This document shows, in pieces, positions 36,841-44,344 of a DNA stretch of 64,000 nucleotides (its first letter is position 1; each line of letters starts with the position of its first letter). Origin of the DNA: Flavobacteriales bacterium (GTDB taxonomy: Bacteria; Bacteroidota; Bacteroidia; Flavobacteriales_F; PHOS-HE28); the NCBI GenBank assembly GCA_016705545.1, contig JADIYA010000019.1, positions 51,530 through 115,529 of the forward strand. Reading direction: 5' to 3'. The translations under genes and the position numbers were made by a program. The notes beneath the pieces are model-generated. The model had not been told where the DNA came from and did not search any database. It saw only the letters and a list, made by a program, of their open reading frames with translations.

Positions 36841-38289
36841 CTAGAGAGAGAAGCCCCTCACACCATCGAAGAGATAGAGGTTCTCGGTCTTCACGGTATC
36901 GATGTGCGCTTCAGTAAGCAGGTGCAGCAATTGGTGGATCTGTCTGTGCCCGATGGGCATGTAAGTGGCCTTCTCCATGCCGATTACCGCATCGGGCCCC
37001 ACGAAGCGGCAGCGCCAGTGATCGGTGCAAAAGGTCTCCGGGAACCCCTGTGGCCACACTTTCACGCCGCGGTTCGTGATGAGCTTCAGCTTCAGCATGC
37101 CGCGCGATGCCTTCAGGAGCCTGTCCGCGAGTTCGTCCGGCGTGCTGACGGGGTCGCAAACGAATACATCCACACCGCAGAGCTCGCGTTTCACTTGCGG
37201 GCGCACGTAGCGGTAAGCGGGTGCGGCGCCGCCCTTCATCTCCACGCTCTTGAGCTGCTGCGGATTCTTGCCGAGCCGCGCGACCACCGCATCGGCGAAT
37301 TCGCTGGTGCCCATGCGCTTCTTCGACACGCCTTCCTGGAACACGTCGCTGGGGTGCAGGCCGTCCTCCAGCGCACAGAGCCACGCGTTCTGTATGGCCT
37401 CGGCCTTATCCGATAGGCCCAGATGCACGAGCATCATGCATGCGGCATTGAGCATGGCGCTGGGGTTGGCGATTCCCTTCCCGGCGATATCGGGCGCGCT
37501 GCCGTGGATGGCCTCGAACATGCTGATGCGGTCGCCGATGTTGGCGCTGCCCGCCATGCCAACGCTGCCGGTGAGCTCGGCGGTGACGTCGCTGATGATG
37601 TCGCCGTACAGGTTGAGTGTCACGATTACATCGTAACGGTCGGGCCTTGTGGCCACGCGCGCGGTGCCGATGTCGATGATCTGGATCTCCTGCTGCAGGC
37701 CGGGGTACTCTTTGCCCAAGCGACGGAACGTATCCGCGAACATCCCATCCGTGAGCTTCATGATGTTGTCCTTCACCAAGCAGGTCACCTTCTTCCTTCC
37801 GTTGCTGCGCGCGTACTCGAAAGCATACCGTATAATCTTCTCCGTGCCGGGAAGGCTGAGCACTTTGAGGCATTGGTACACGTCGGTGGTCTGCCGGTGC
37901 TCGATGCCGGCGTACAGGTCCTCCTCGTTCTCGCGCACCACCACCACGTCCATGCCCGGATGCTGGGTGCGCACGAAGGGATGGTAGCTGCGGCACGGCC
38001 GAACGTTGGCATAGAGGCCGAGCGTCTTGCGGATGGTGACATTCAGGCTCTTGTATCCCGAGCCCTGCGGCGTGGTGATGGGCCCCTTCAGGAACACGGG
38101 GTTCCTGCGCAGTGAGGACCATGACCCAGCAGGAATGCCGCTGCTGTTGCCGCTCAAGTACACCTTCTCGCCCACCTCGATGTTCTCGTAGGTGAGTCCG
38201 CATTCGGCGGCATCGAGTATCCGGAGAACGGCGTCGGTGACCTCGGGTCCGATGCCGTCGCCTTTGGCGACCGTGATGGTGCGATTCAT
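36841..38289 (-). CDS. icd: NADP-dependent isocitrate dehydrogenase
   Basis: 482 residues, the longer form seen in Thermus and many Bacteroidota, with about 110 extra C-terminal residues compared with short ICDH/IPMDH. It oxidises isocitrate to 2-oxoglutarate and CO2 in the TCA cycle. Motifs: GDGIGPEVTDAV at the N-terminus, TPQGSGYKSLNVTIRKTLGLYANVRPC (substrate loop), VVVVRENEEDLYAGIEH, and NIGDRISMFEAIHGSAPDIAGKG with MLNAACMML for NADP binding. The start overlaps the upstream TetR stop (ATGA, after correcting a frameshift in TetR), so the two are probably co-transcribed. Confidence 0.93.
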   Translation of the reverse strand: MNRTITVAKGDGIGPEVTDAVLRILDAAECGLTYENIEVGEKVYLSGNSSGIPAGSWSSLRRNPVFLKGPITTPQGSGYKSLNVTIRKTLGLYANVRPCRSYHPFVRTQHPGMDVVVVRENEEDLYAGIEHRQTTDVYQCLKVLSLPGTEKIIRYAFEYARSNGRKKVTCLVKDNIMKLTDGMFADTFRRLGKEYPGLQQEIQIIDIGTARVATRPDRYDVIVTLNLYGDIISDVTAELTGSVGMAGSANIGDRISMFEAIHGSAPDIAGKGIANPSAMLNAACMMLVHLGLSDKAEAIQNAWLCALEDGLHPSDVFQEGVSKKRMGTSEFADAVVARLGKNPQQLKSVEMKGGAAPAYRYVRPQVKRELCGVDVFVCDPVSTPDELADRLLKASRGMLKLKLITNRGVKVWPQGFPETFCTDHWRCRFVGPDAVIGMEKATYMPIGHRQIHQLLHLLTEAHIDTVKTENLYLFDGVRGFSL

Positions 38290-38983
38290 TTCTTCTTGAG
38301 GGGTTGCGCGTGATCGATGTAGGTAAGGTGCGGTGCAGCAGGTGCTGGGCCAGCAGCTTCAGGTCCTTGCGACTACTGAGCTCGGTGAGCGAAGGCAGGT
38401 GCTCCATGGCGAAGGGAAGAGAATGCGCCATCTCGGTCACCGTGGTGGCGAAGGATCGCGGCCAAGGCACATCGGCGCGGCAATCAGTGATGCGTTCTGC
38501 CACGAAAGCGCTGAGCTCCTTGTAAGGCAGGAAGAGGCGGCGCGCATTGTCGTCGTCCACGTTCTTATGCAGGTAGCTCTTCATGCCCTCCTCGATCACC
38601 AGCTTGCGCAGGGCGCGCGGCTCGAGCTGCACGTGCGGGAGCTCCTTGGGCCAAACGCCGCAAATGGATTCAACCACGCGCTCCAGCCCCGCACGTGGAT
38701 CCTTCGCCTGCTCGGCATGGCGTCCGCAGAGCTGCCGAAGCCAGAGCCAGTAGAGCTGGAAATAGTACTGCAGGAGCCGATGCTTGTTGGGGAAGTACTT
38801 GTAGAGGCTCACCTCCGTGCATCCGATATGTTCCCCGAGCTTCTTGAATGTGAAGGCCTCCAGGCCCAGCTCATTCATCAGCTCCAGGCCGCCGACGAGC
38901 ATGGAACGGCCCAGCTCCGTGGCTTCGGGATCCTTGAGGGAAAGGGCTGGATCGGGCCGCAGGTGAAGATGGACGTTGTTCAT
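38286..38983 (-). CDS. TetR-family regulator, one-base frameshift near its 3' end
   Basis: About 232 residues. The helix-turn-helix is FTFKKLGEHIGCTEVSLYKYFPNKHRLL (residues about 43-70), the TetR signature; the C-terminal ligand domain is family-specific. Near 38324-38330 a base appears missing: the read frame passes on through icd to 37406 with no homology, whereas the shifted frame gives YIDHAQPLKKK and a TGA at 38286-38288 that overlaps the icd start. The coordinates given use this corrected end. It is divergent from the MscS-like gene across a 70-bp AT-rich gap holding a palindrome, so it likely represses both directions. The ligand is unknown. Confidence 0.82.
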
Positions 38984-38994
38984 CGGGGGGCGAA

Positions 38995-39009
38995 TATAGT
39001 ATTACTATA
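38995..39009. promoter_or_regulatory. perfect 15-bp palindrome, candidate TetR operator
   Basis: TATAGTA-T-TACTATA is a perfect inverted repeat with a one-base centre, lying 12 bp in front of the tetR start and 44 bp before ATG 39053. It stands in an AT-rich patch within otherwise GC-rich DNA. TetR family regulators usually bind palindromes of this size in the divergent region beside their own gene. Binding would block transcription both of tetR-icd and of the mscS-like/sbtA pair. Confidence 0.68.
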
Positions 39010-39052
39010 CATATCAAATAGTTTCACTTACTTCGTGCCCTAATCGATCAGG

Positions 39053-39568
39053 ATGGACGATTTCATAATCAATCACCGCGTCCAGATCATTGAATCAATC
39101 GTGGCTCTGGCGACGTTCTTCGTCGTCAGGGCCACGTCCCGCTGGCTCGTGCTCGGCGCTGTGATGAAGCTGGCTTACAAGGCCAAGGAGGAGCGCGAAG
39201 TGATGCGCCTAATCCGCCTCCTGCTCTTGATACTGATCGCCATCGTGCTCACCGCCATCTGGGGCGTGAAGCAGAACGAGATCCTCCTTTTCGCTGCTTC
39301 GGCGATCACGGTACTTGGCGTGGCCTTCTTCGCCGAGATGTCGATCCTTTCGAACATCACCGCCTTCCTTGTCCTGTTCTTCCAGCATCCGGTGAAGATC
39401 AACGACCGCCTCCGGCTGAAGGACGGGGAACAGGAGGTGGAAGGCGAGCTCGTGGACATCACCTACTTCTTCACCTTCATCCGGCAGGACAACGGAGCAA
39501 TGACCACGGTGCCGAACTCAGCACTGCTCAAGAGCTCCTTCACCATCCTAGCATCGAAAGCCCGCTAG
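39053..39568 (+). CDS. small MscS-like channel protein
   Basis: 171 residues with three hydrophobic segments (about 12-30, 52-70 and 76-102) followed by a beta domain. The Gly/Ala-rich pore helix resembles MscS (TVLGVAFFAEMSILSNITAFLVLFFQHPVKINDRLRL), and VPNSALLKSSFTIL matches the MscS beta-domain end. It lacks the long N-terminal and C-terminal cage parts of E. coli MscS. It probably forms a small mechanosensitive or conductance channel. It precedes sbtA by only 9 bp, so both are transcribed from the AT-rich promoter region. Confidence 0.85.
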   Translation: MDDFIINHRVQIIESIVALATFFVVRATSRWLVLGAVMKLAYKAKEEREVMRLIRLLLLILIAIVLTAIWGVKQNEILLFAASAITVLGVAFFAEMSILSNITAFLVLFFQHPVKINDRLRLKDGEQEVEGELVDITYFFTFIRQDNGAMTTVPNSALLKSSFTILASKAR

Positions 39569-39577
39569 CACGAACAC

Positions 39578-40537
39578 ATGGATTTCTCCCACCTGTTCTC
39601 GAACCTCACCAACCCGACGCTGCTCTTCTTCGTGCTGGGCATCGTGGCCCATCTCGTGAAGAGCGACCTGGAGATCCCGCCCACCACCATCAAGTTCATC
39701 TCGCTCTACCTGCTCTTCGCGATCGGCTTCAAGGGCGGACAGGAACTGGCGCACGAGCACCTGAACGCGCAATTCATCAGCGAGCTGCTCTTCGGCATGG
39801 CCATCGCGAGCGATCCCTTCTATGCCTTCTTCCTGCTGAAGCGCAAGCTGGGCGTTCAGAACGCCGGGGCAATCGCAGCGGCCTATGGATCGGTGAGCGC
39901 AGTGACCTTCGTTGCCGCCAGCGGTTTCCTGGAAGCGAAGGAGCTGCCCTTCAGCGGGCACATGGTGGCGATCATGGCGCTCATGGAGAGCCCGGCCATC
40001 ATCGTAGGCATGGTGCTGCTGATGCGCTACGATAAGGAGAGCACTGAAAGGCCCACCCTCAGCCACATGCTCAAGCACTCCTTCACCAACGGGAGCGTAC
40101 TCATGCTCATCGGTAGCCTCATCATCGGCCTCGTGGCCGATACCAAGCAGGCCGAGGGCATAAAACCCTTCACCACGGACATCTTCAAAGGATTCCTGGC
40201 GGTGTTCCTGCTCGAGATGGGCATGGTAACGGCCTCGCGCTTCAAGGCTTTCAGGGACTACGGATGGTTCGCCAGCGCCGTAGCCCTGTTGCTCCCGATG
40301 GTGAACGGTTGCGGTGTGGCCTGGATCAGCGGCTGCATCACCCCGGGCGCAGGCGACCGTTTCATGTTCGCCACGCTGGCGGCCAGCGGAAGCTACATCG
40401 CCGTGCCTGCGGCCATGCGCCTGGCAGCCCCGAAGGCCGATCCCGGGCTCTATATCCCCATGGCACTCGGTGTTACCTTCCCATTCAACATCACCTTGGG
40501 CATGCCTCTGTACATGGCCATTGTGCAATCAGCATAA
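39578..40537 (+). CDS. sbtA: SbtA-type sodium-dependent bicarbonate transporter
   Basis: 319 residues, about ten transmembrane helices. The family (PF05982) is recognised by FFVLGIVAHLVKSDLEIPPTTIKFISLYLLFAIGFKGG, ELLFGMAIASDPFYAFFLLK, AIAAAYGSVSAVTFVAASGFLE, MALMESPAIIVGMVL, and TPGAGDRFMFATLAASGSYIAVPAAMRLAAPKADPGLYIPMALGVTFPFNITLG. In cyanobacteria SbtA imports bicarbonate with high affinity using a Na+ gradient. No SbtB-like partner is adjacent. Its proximity to a beta-CA and a SulP gene supports a bicarbonate role here too, though the transported ion is not proven. Confidence 0.9.
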   Translation: MDFSHLFSNLTNPTLLFFVLGIVAHLVKSDLEIPPTTIKFISLYLLFAIGFKGGQELAHEHLNAQFISELLFGMAIASDPFYAFFLLKRKLGVQNAGAIAAAYGSVSAVTFVAASGFLEAKELPFSGHMVAIMALMESPAIIVGMVLLMRYDKESTERPTLSHMLKHSFTNGSVLMLIGSLIIGLVADTKQAEGIKPFTTDIFKGFLAVFLLEMGMVTASRFKAFRDYGWFASAVALLLPMVNGCGVAWISGCITPGAGDRFMFATLAASGSYIAVPAAMRLAAPKADPGLYIPMALGVTFPFNITLGMPLYMAIVQSA

Positions 40538-40570
40538 CCTCGCGCACCCGGCCCGGGCAAGTGAGTCGGG

Positions 40571-40578
40571 TATCTTCG
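40571..40578 (+). promoter_or_regulatory. candidate -7 box (TATCTTCG) for pruA
   Basis: TATCTTCG matches TAnnTTTG in seven of eight positions counting the free ones, and lies 22 bp before the pruA ATG. The 63-bp gap after sbtA otherwise shows nothing. Computed matches to such a short box are weak evidence alone. Confidence 0.4.
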
Positions 40579-40600
40579 CCGCGATCCACCTCAAGATCCG

Positions 40601-42223
40601 ATGAGCCAATACAACGTCCCCCAGCCGAAGAACGAGCCCGTCCTGTCCTACGCGCCCAACACGCCTGAGCGCGCTGCCCTGCAGGCCGAGCTGGACCGCC
40701 GCCTGCGCGCGCGCATCGATGCGCCCATGCACATCGCCGGGCATGCCATCGAGACCAAGGACCTGCGCCGCATGAGCCCGCCGCACAAGCACGCGCACCA
40801 CCTGGGCAACGCGCATTTCGGTGAAGCGAAGCACGTGCGCGCCGCCATCGATGCCGCCCTCAAGGCCAAGCGCGATTGGGAGAACATGCCCTTCGCAGAG
40901 CGCGCGGCGATCATGCTCAAGGCCGCCGACCTCATCGCAGGCCCGTATCGAGCGAGCATCAATGCCGCCACCATGCTCGGCCAGGGCAAGAACGCCTACC
41001 AGGCCGAGATCGACGCCGCTTGCGAGCTCATCGACTTCCTGCGCTTCAACGTGGCCTATGCGGAGCAGATCTACCGTGATCAGCCTGTCTCATCACCCGG
41101 CGTGTGGAACCGCTTGGAGTACCGTGCGCTCGAGGGCTTCGTTTTCGCGCTCACGCCCTTCAATTTCACGGCCATCGCCGGCAACCTGCCCGCCAGCTGC
41201 GCCCTCATGGGCAACACCGTGGTCTGGAAATGCGCCGACACCCAGGCTTACAGCGCACAAGTGCTCATGGAGATCTTCATGGCGGCGGGGCTGCCGTCGG
41301 GCGTGATCAACCTGGTGCATGTGAACGGCCCCGTAGCGGGCGAGCAGATCTTCGCGCACAAGGACTTCGCGGGCATCCACTTCACCGGCAGCACCGGCGT
41401 GTTCCGGCACATCTGGCAGACCATCGGGAGCAACCTGCCCAAGTACCGCAGCTACCCGCGCATCGTAGGCGAGACCGGCGGCAAGGACTTCGTGGTCGCG
41501 CACCCCAGCGCCGATGCCAAGGTGGTGGCCACAGCGCTCTCCCGCGGCGCCTTTGAGTTCCAAGGGCAGAAGTGCAGCGCCGCCAGCCGTGCCTATATCC
41601 CGGCCAACCTCTGGCCCGATGTGAAGAAGGAATTGCTCGCCGACCTCGCCGACATGAAGATGGGCGACCCGCGCGACTTCTCGAACTTCATCGGCGCGGT
41701 GATCGATGAGCGCGCCTTCGACAAGATCAGCGGCTACATCGATGCGCTGAAGCACGACAAGAAGAATATCAAGATCATCGCGGGCGGCAAGCACGACAAG
41801 AAGGTCGGCTACTTCATCGAGCCCACCGTTGCCGAGACCAAGGACCCGAAGAGCGTGACCATGTGCGAGGAGATCTTCGGCCCGGTGCTCACCATCTATG
41901 TGTACCCGGAGGCCAAGTGGAGCGAGACGCTCAAGCTGGTCGATTCAACCGGCGAGTACGCCCTCACCGGCGCCGTGATCAGCAACGACCGCAAGAGCAT
42001 CGTCGAAGCGCAAGAGGTGCTGCGCCATGCCGCGGGCAATTTCTACATCAACGACAAGCCCACCGGCGCGGTGGTGGGCCAGCAGCCCTTCGGCGGCGCA
42101 CGCGGCAGCGGCACCAACGACAAGGCGGGCAGCTACCTCAACCTGATCCGCTGGGTGAGCCCACGCACGATCAAGGAGACCTTTGTTCCCGCGACGGACC
42201 ATCGGTATCCGTTCTTGGGCTAG
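40601..42223 (+). CDS. pruA: L-glutamate gamma-semialdehyde dehydrogenase (P5C dehydrogenase)
   Basis: 540 residues. It oxidises the glutamate semialdehyde made from proline to glutamate with NAD+. Diagnostic parts are ALTPFNFTAIAGNLPASCALMGNTVVWKCADTQ, FTGSTGVFRHIW, RIVGETGGKDFVVAHPSAD (Glu activator), FEFQGQKCSAASRAYIP (catalytic Cys), and FYINDKPTGAVVGQQPFGGARGSGTNDKAG. It is the stand-alone (non-PutA) form. Promoter box 40571-40578 upstream. It follows sbtA but is probably a separate unit. Confidence 0.95.
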   Translation: MSQYNVPQPKNEPVLSYAPNTPERAALQAELDRRLRARIDAPMHIAGHAIETKDLRRMSPPHKHAHHLGNAHFGEAKHVRAAIDAALKAKRDWENMPFAERAAIMLKAADLIAGPYRASINAATMLGQGKNAYQAEIDAACELIDFLRFNVAYAEQIYRDQPVSSPGVWNRLEYRALEGFVFALTPFNFTAIAGNLPASCALMGNTVVWKCADTQAYSAQVLMEIFMAAGLPSGVINLVHVNGPVAGEQIFAHKDFAGIHFTGSTGVFRHIWQTIGSNLPKYRSYPRIVGETGGKDFVVAHPSADAKVVATALSRGAFEFQGQKCSAASRAYIPANLWPDVKKELLADLADMKMGDPRDFSNFIGAVIDERAFDKISGYIDALKHDKKNIKIIAGGKHDKKVGYFIEPTVAETKDPKSVTMCEEIFGPVLTIYVYPEAKWSETLKLVDSTGEYALTGAVISNDRKSIVEAQEVLRHAAGNFYINDKPTGAVVGQQPFGGARGSGTNDKAGSYLNLIRWVSPRTIKETFVPATDHRYPFLG

Positions 42224-42248
42224 GCCTATTCGATCCTTATCGACCTGC

Positions 42249-43109
42249 TCACCGCGCGATCACCACGCGGATTCGTTGCCGAACAGTTCCATCACGCCTC
42301 TCAGCAACATAAACTCCTGAGGGAATCGATGAAATGCTTAAGGTGCTCCGGCCCGATTGCGGCGAAAACGCCGAAAGGACCTCGCGGCCGCTGGAATCAA
42401 GCAGGGTGATCCGCGCTTGTGCAGGTGCCTCAATAGTCAACCAGTCCTGCGTGGGAATCGGATAAATGCGTACGCCGAACAGGGTGTGCTGGAGGTCGGC
42501 CACCGGATTCGGCCCACAACCTCCCTCTGCACAAAAAGTCACCGAGCCCATCACGGTCCCGGAATTCATATCGATGAAGGGCGGTGATGATACCGTGGGG
42601 GTGAGGTCGCAGAAATCGATCTCGCCCTGGATGGTGCCGGTGTTCTCCGAGAAGCCCGAAACGCAGATGCGGCCCTCTCCCTCGATCGTATCGTAGTTGC
42701 CGATATCATCGAGCGTGAGCGCCGCATCGGGTCCGCCCATGGTGAGCACGCCGTCGATGTGCATGACGCCCTCGATGTGCACGGTGCTGTTGTTGATTAT
42801 GGCCCAGTCCACGTCGATGTCACCGATCAGGTCCATGAGCCCGTCGTTGATGACCGTATCCATGATCACCACAGAAAAGTACTCATCCATGAAAAGGCTG
42901 CCCACGGGAGTCACATGCACGCGCTGCATGAGGAAGGTGTTGCCAGCGATGCGCACTTGGTGAAGCACCTCCGCGTTGTGCACTTCGGGTATGCAGTTGC
43001 AATCCCAGGTGGCGGGGTCGCTCCAGTCGCCATCCTGCACGGAATAGGTGATCTGCGCCTCGGCAAACAGGCAGCCTGTCGCAGCAATGCTCAACAGCAA
43101 GCTCCTCAT
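42249..43109 (-). CDS. secreted T9SS-sorted hypothetical protein
   Basis: 286 residues: a signal peptide (MRSLLLSIAATGCLFAEAQ), then a beta-rich region with a Trp-rich motif SVQDGDWSDPATWDCNCIPE (cell-surface autotransporter-like start) and repeated MDTVINDGLMDLIGDI, GVMHIDGVLTMGG segments that look like a beta-helix; then a T9SS sorting domain (RIYPIPTQDWLTIEAPAQ ... GVYVAERRDG). It should be exported and surface-attached. No enzyme activity is indicated. It is a single gene between pruA and nfu. Confidence 0.82.
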   Translation of the reverse strand: MRSLLLSIAATGCLFAEAQITYSVQDGDWSDPATWDCNCIPEVHNAEVLHQVRIAGNTFLMQRVHVTPVGSLFMDEYFSVVIMDTVINDGLMDLIGDIDVDWAIINNSTVHIEGVMHIDGVLTMGGPDAALTLDDIGNYDTIEGEGRICVSGFSENTGTIQGEIDFCDLTPTVSSPPFIDMNSGTVMGSVTFCAEGGCGPNPVADLQHTLFGVRIYPIPTQDWLTIEAPAQARITLLDSSGREVLSAFSPQSGRSTLSISSIPSGVYVAERRDGTVRQRIRVVIAR

Positions 43110-43166
43110 GATCGCATGTGGAAGGATGACGAAAGTAGACCGTGATTCCTGTGTCCGATGAGGGCA

Positions 43167-43796
43167 CTACAATTCCTCCGCCACCACCTCCCGCACACCC
43201 GGCACCTCGTGCTTCAGCAGGTTCTCGATGCCTTGCTTCAGCGTGACCATGCTGCTCGGGCATCCGCTGCACGATCCGCGCAGGGAGACCGTCACCTGAC
43301 CGTCGATGAAGGAGCGGAAGGCGATGTGGCCGCCGTCGCCCTCCACCGCAGGGCGGATGTATTCCTCCAGCACGCGGATGATCTTCTCGTCGTCAGGTCC
43401 CTTCGCTTCGGCATGCGAGCTCGCGCGCTCGTTGGCATCGGCCAGGGCCTGTGCAGGTGCATCATCGTACACCACGCGACCATCGGTGTTCAGGAACTCT
43501 TGGATGTACTCGCGCAGCTCCAACTGCACCAGGTCCCAATCGACCGAGTTGTTCTTGGTGACGCTGATGAAGTTGCCGCTCAGGAGCACGCCGGTGACGA
43601 AAGGCAGGTTGAAGACCTTCTCCGCCAATGGCGAAACACCTGCTGGCTCGTTGGGCGAGCGGAACTCGAGGATGCGACCATCGGGCACCAGCAGGCGGCT
43701 GCTCACGAACCGCATGGTGGTCGGGTTCGGCGTGGACTCTGCGTACACGGTTACCGGCGGGCGCTTACCGGTGATCATTGGCTCAGTGGCTTGCAT
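43167..43796 (-). CDS. nfu: Nfu-type iron-sulfur scaffold (NifU family)
   Basis: 209 residues from ATG 43796 (an upstream ATG at 43829 sits in the leader). An Nfu N-terminal domain (VTVYAESTPNPTTMRFVSSRLL, PFVTGVLLSGNFISVTK) is followed by a C-terminal NifU domain with IRVLEEYIRPAVEGDGGHIAF and RGSCSGCPSSMVTLKQGIENLL; the CxxC of CSGC binds a [4Fe-4S] cluster in an Nfu dimer. It serves as carrier or scaffold for Fe-S proteins. A leader-like CTACATTCGCGG sequence lies in front of it. Confidence 0.9.
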   Translation of the reverse strand: MQATEPMITGKRPPVTVYAESTPNPTTMRFVSSRLLVPDGRILEFRSPNEPAGVSPLAEKVFNLPFVTGVLLSGNFISVTKNNSVDWDLVQLELREYIQEFLNTDGRVVYDDAPAQALADANERASSHAEAKGPDDEKIIRVLEEYIRPAVEGDGGHIAFRSFIDGQVTVSLRGSCSGCPSSMVTLKQGIENLLKHEVPGVREVVAEEL

Positions 43797-43887
43797 GGCG
43801 ACCGCGAATGTAGACTGGTGGCCTCCCAAGGCGCTGTAAGGATTGTTGGCGATCAGGCTCGGGATACCGCCCTACTTTAGCGCCGCA

Positions 43888-44283
43888 ATGCGCGAGCTGA
43901 AGAAGAACCGATGGATGCTGGCCTCGTTGGCCATGCTGCTGCTGCTGGCCACCAGCGGGCTCACGGTTTCGCGCATGAGTTGCCTCATCAGCGGGCACAG
44001 CGTGCTCAGCCTGGGCCTTGCCGATGATTGCTGCCCTGAAGAGGAGCACGGCGATGGCACCATGATCGGCGCCACCTGCTGCGAACTCGTGCAGGCCACC
44101 GCCGATCGCGTGGAGCTCCTTCCATCGGCCACCTTCGACCTGGTCGCCCTTCCGGTGACCGATACGGCCCCGACTTGGGATGCGGTTGCCTTCGAGCGTC
44201 AACCGTTGCGCTGGCTCGATAGCCGTCCGCCGCCCTTGCTGGGCCTCGAACGCTTGGCGCTGATCGGCGTGTTCTTGATCTAA
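43888..44283 (+). CDS. HYC_CC_PP-like exported metal-associated protein
   Basis: 131 residues from ATG 43888. An N-terminal hydrophobic helix (WMLASLAMLLLLATSGLTVS), then DDCCPEEEHGDG with a CC pair, a second CC in IGATCCELVQA, and a Pro-rich WLDSRPPPLLGLE end. This resembles the small HYC_CC_PP proteins seen upstream of metal-linked TonB receptors in Bacteroidota. Its Cys and His residues suggest metal binding in the periplasm. A TACTTTAG box (43873-43880) lies 8 bp upstream of the ATG, implying a very short leader. It is 61 bp upstream of the TonB-dependent receptor gene. Confidence 0.65.
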   Translation: MRELKKNRWMLASLAMLLLLATSGLTVSRMSCLISGHSVLSLGLADDCCPEEEHGDGTMIGATCCELVQATADRVELLPSATFDLVALPVTDTAPTWDAVAFERQPLRWLDSRPPPLLGLERLALIGVFLI

Positions 44284-44344
44284 GCGGCGCGGCTTCTTGG
44301 CCCTCGCGGCCCGGTCACGCTCCGTTCAACGTTCAAGGACACGA

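Noticed and set aside
37406..38983. A 525-residue TetR protein
   Set aside because: The part after about residue 230 is icd DNA read in the wrong frame; it results from a lost base near 38327.
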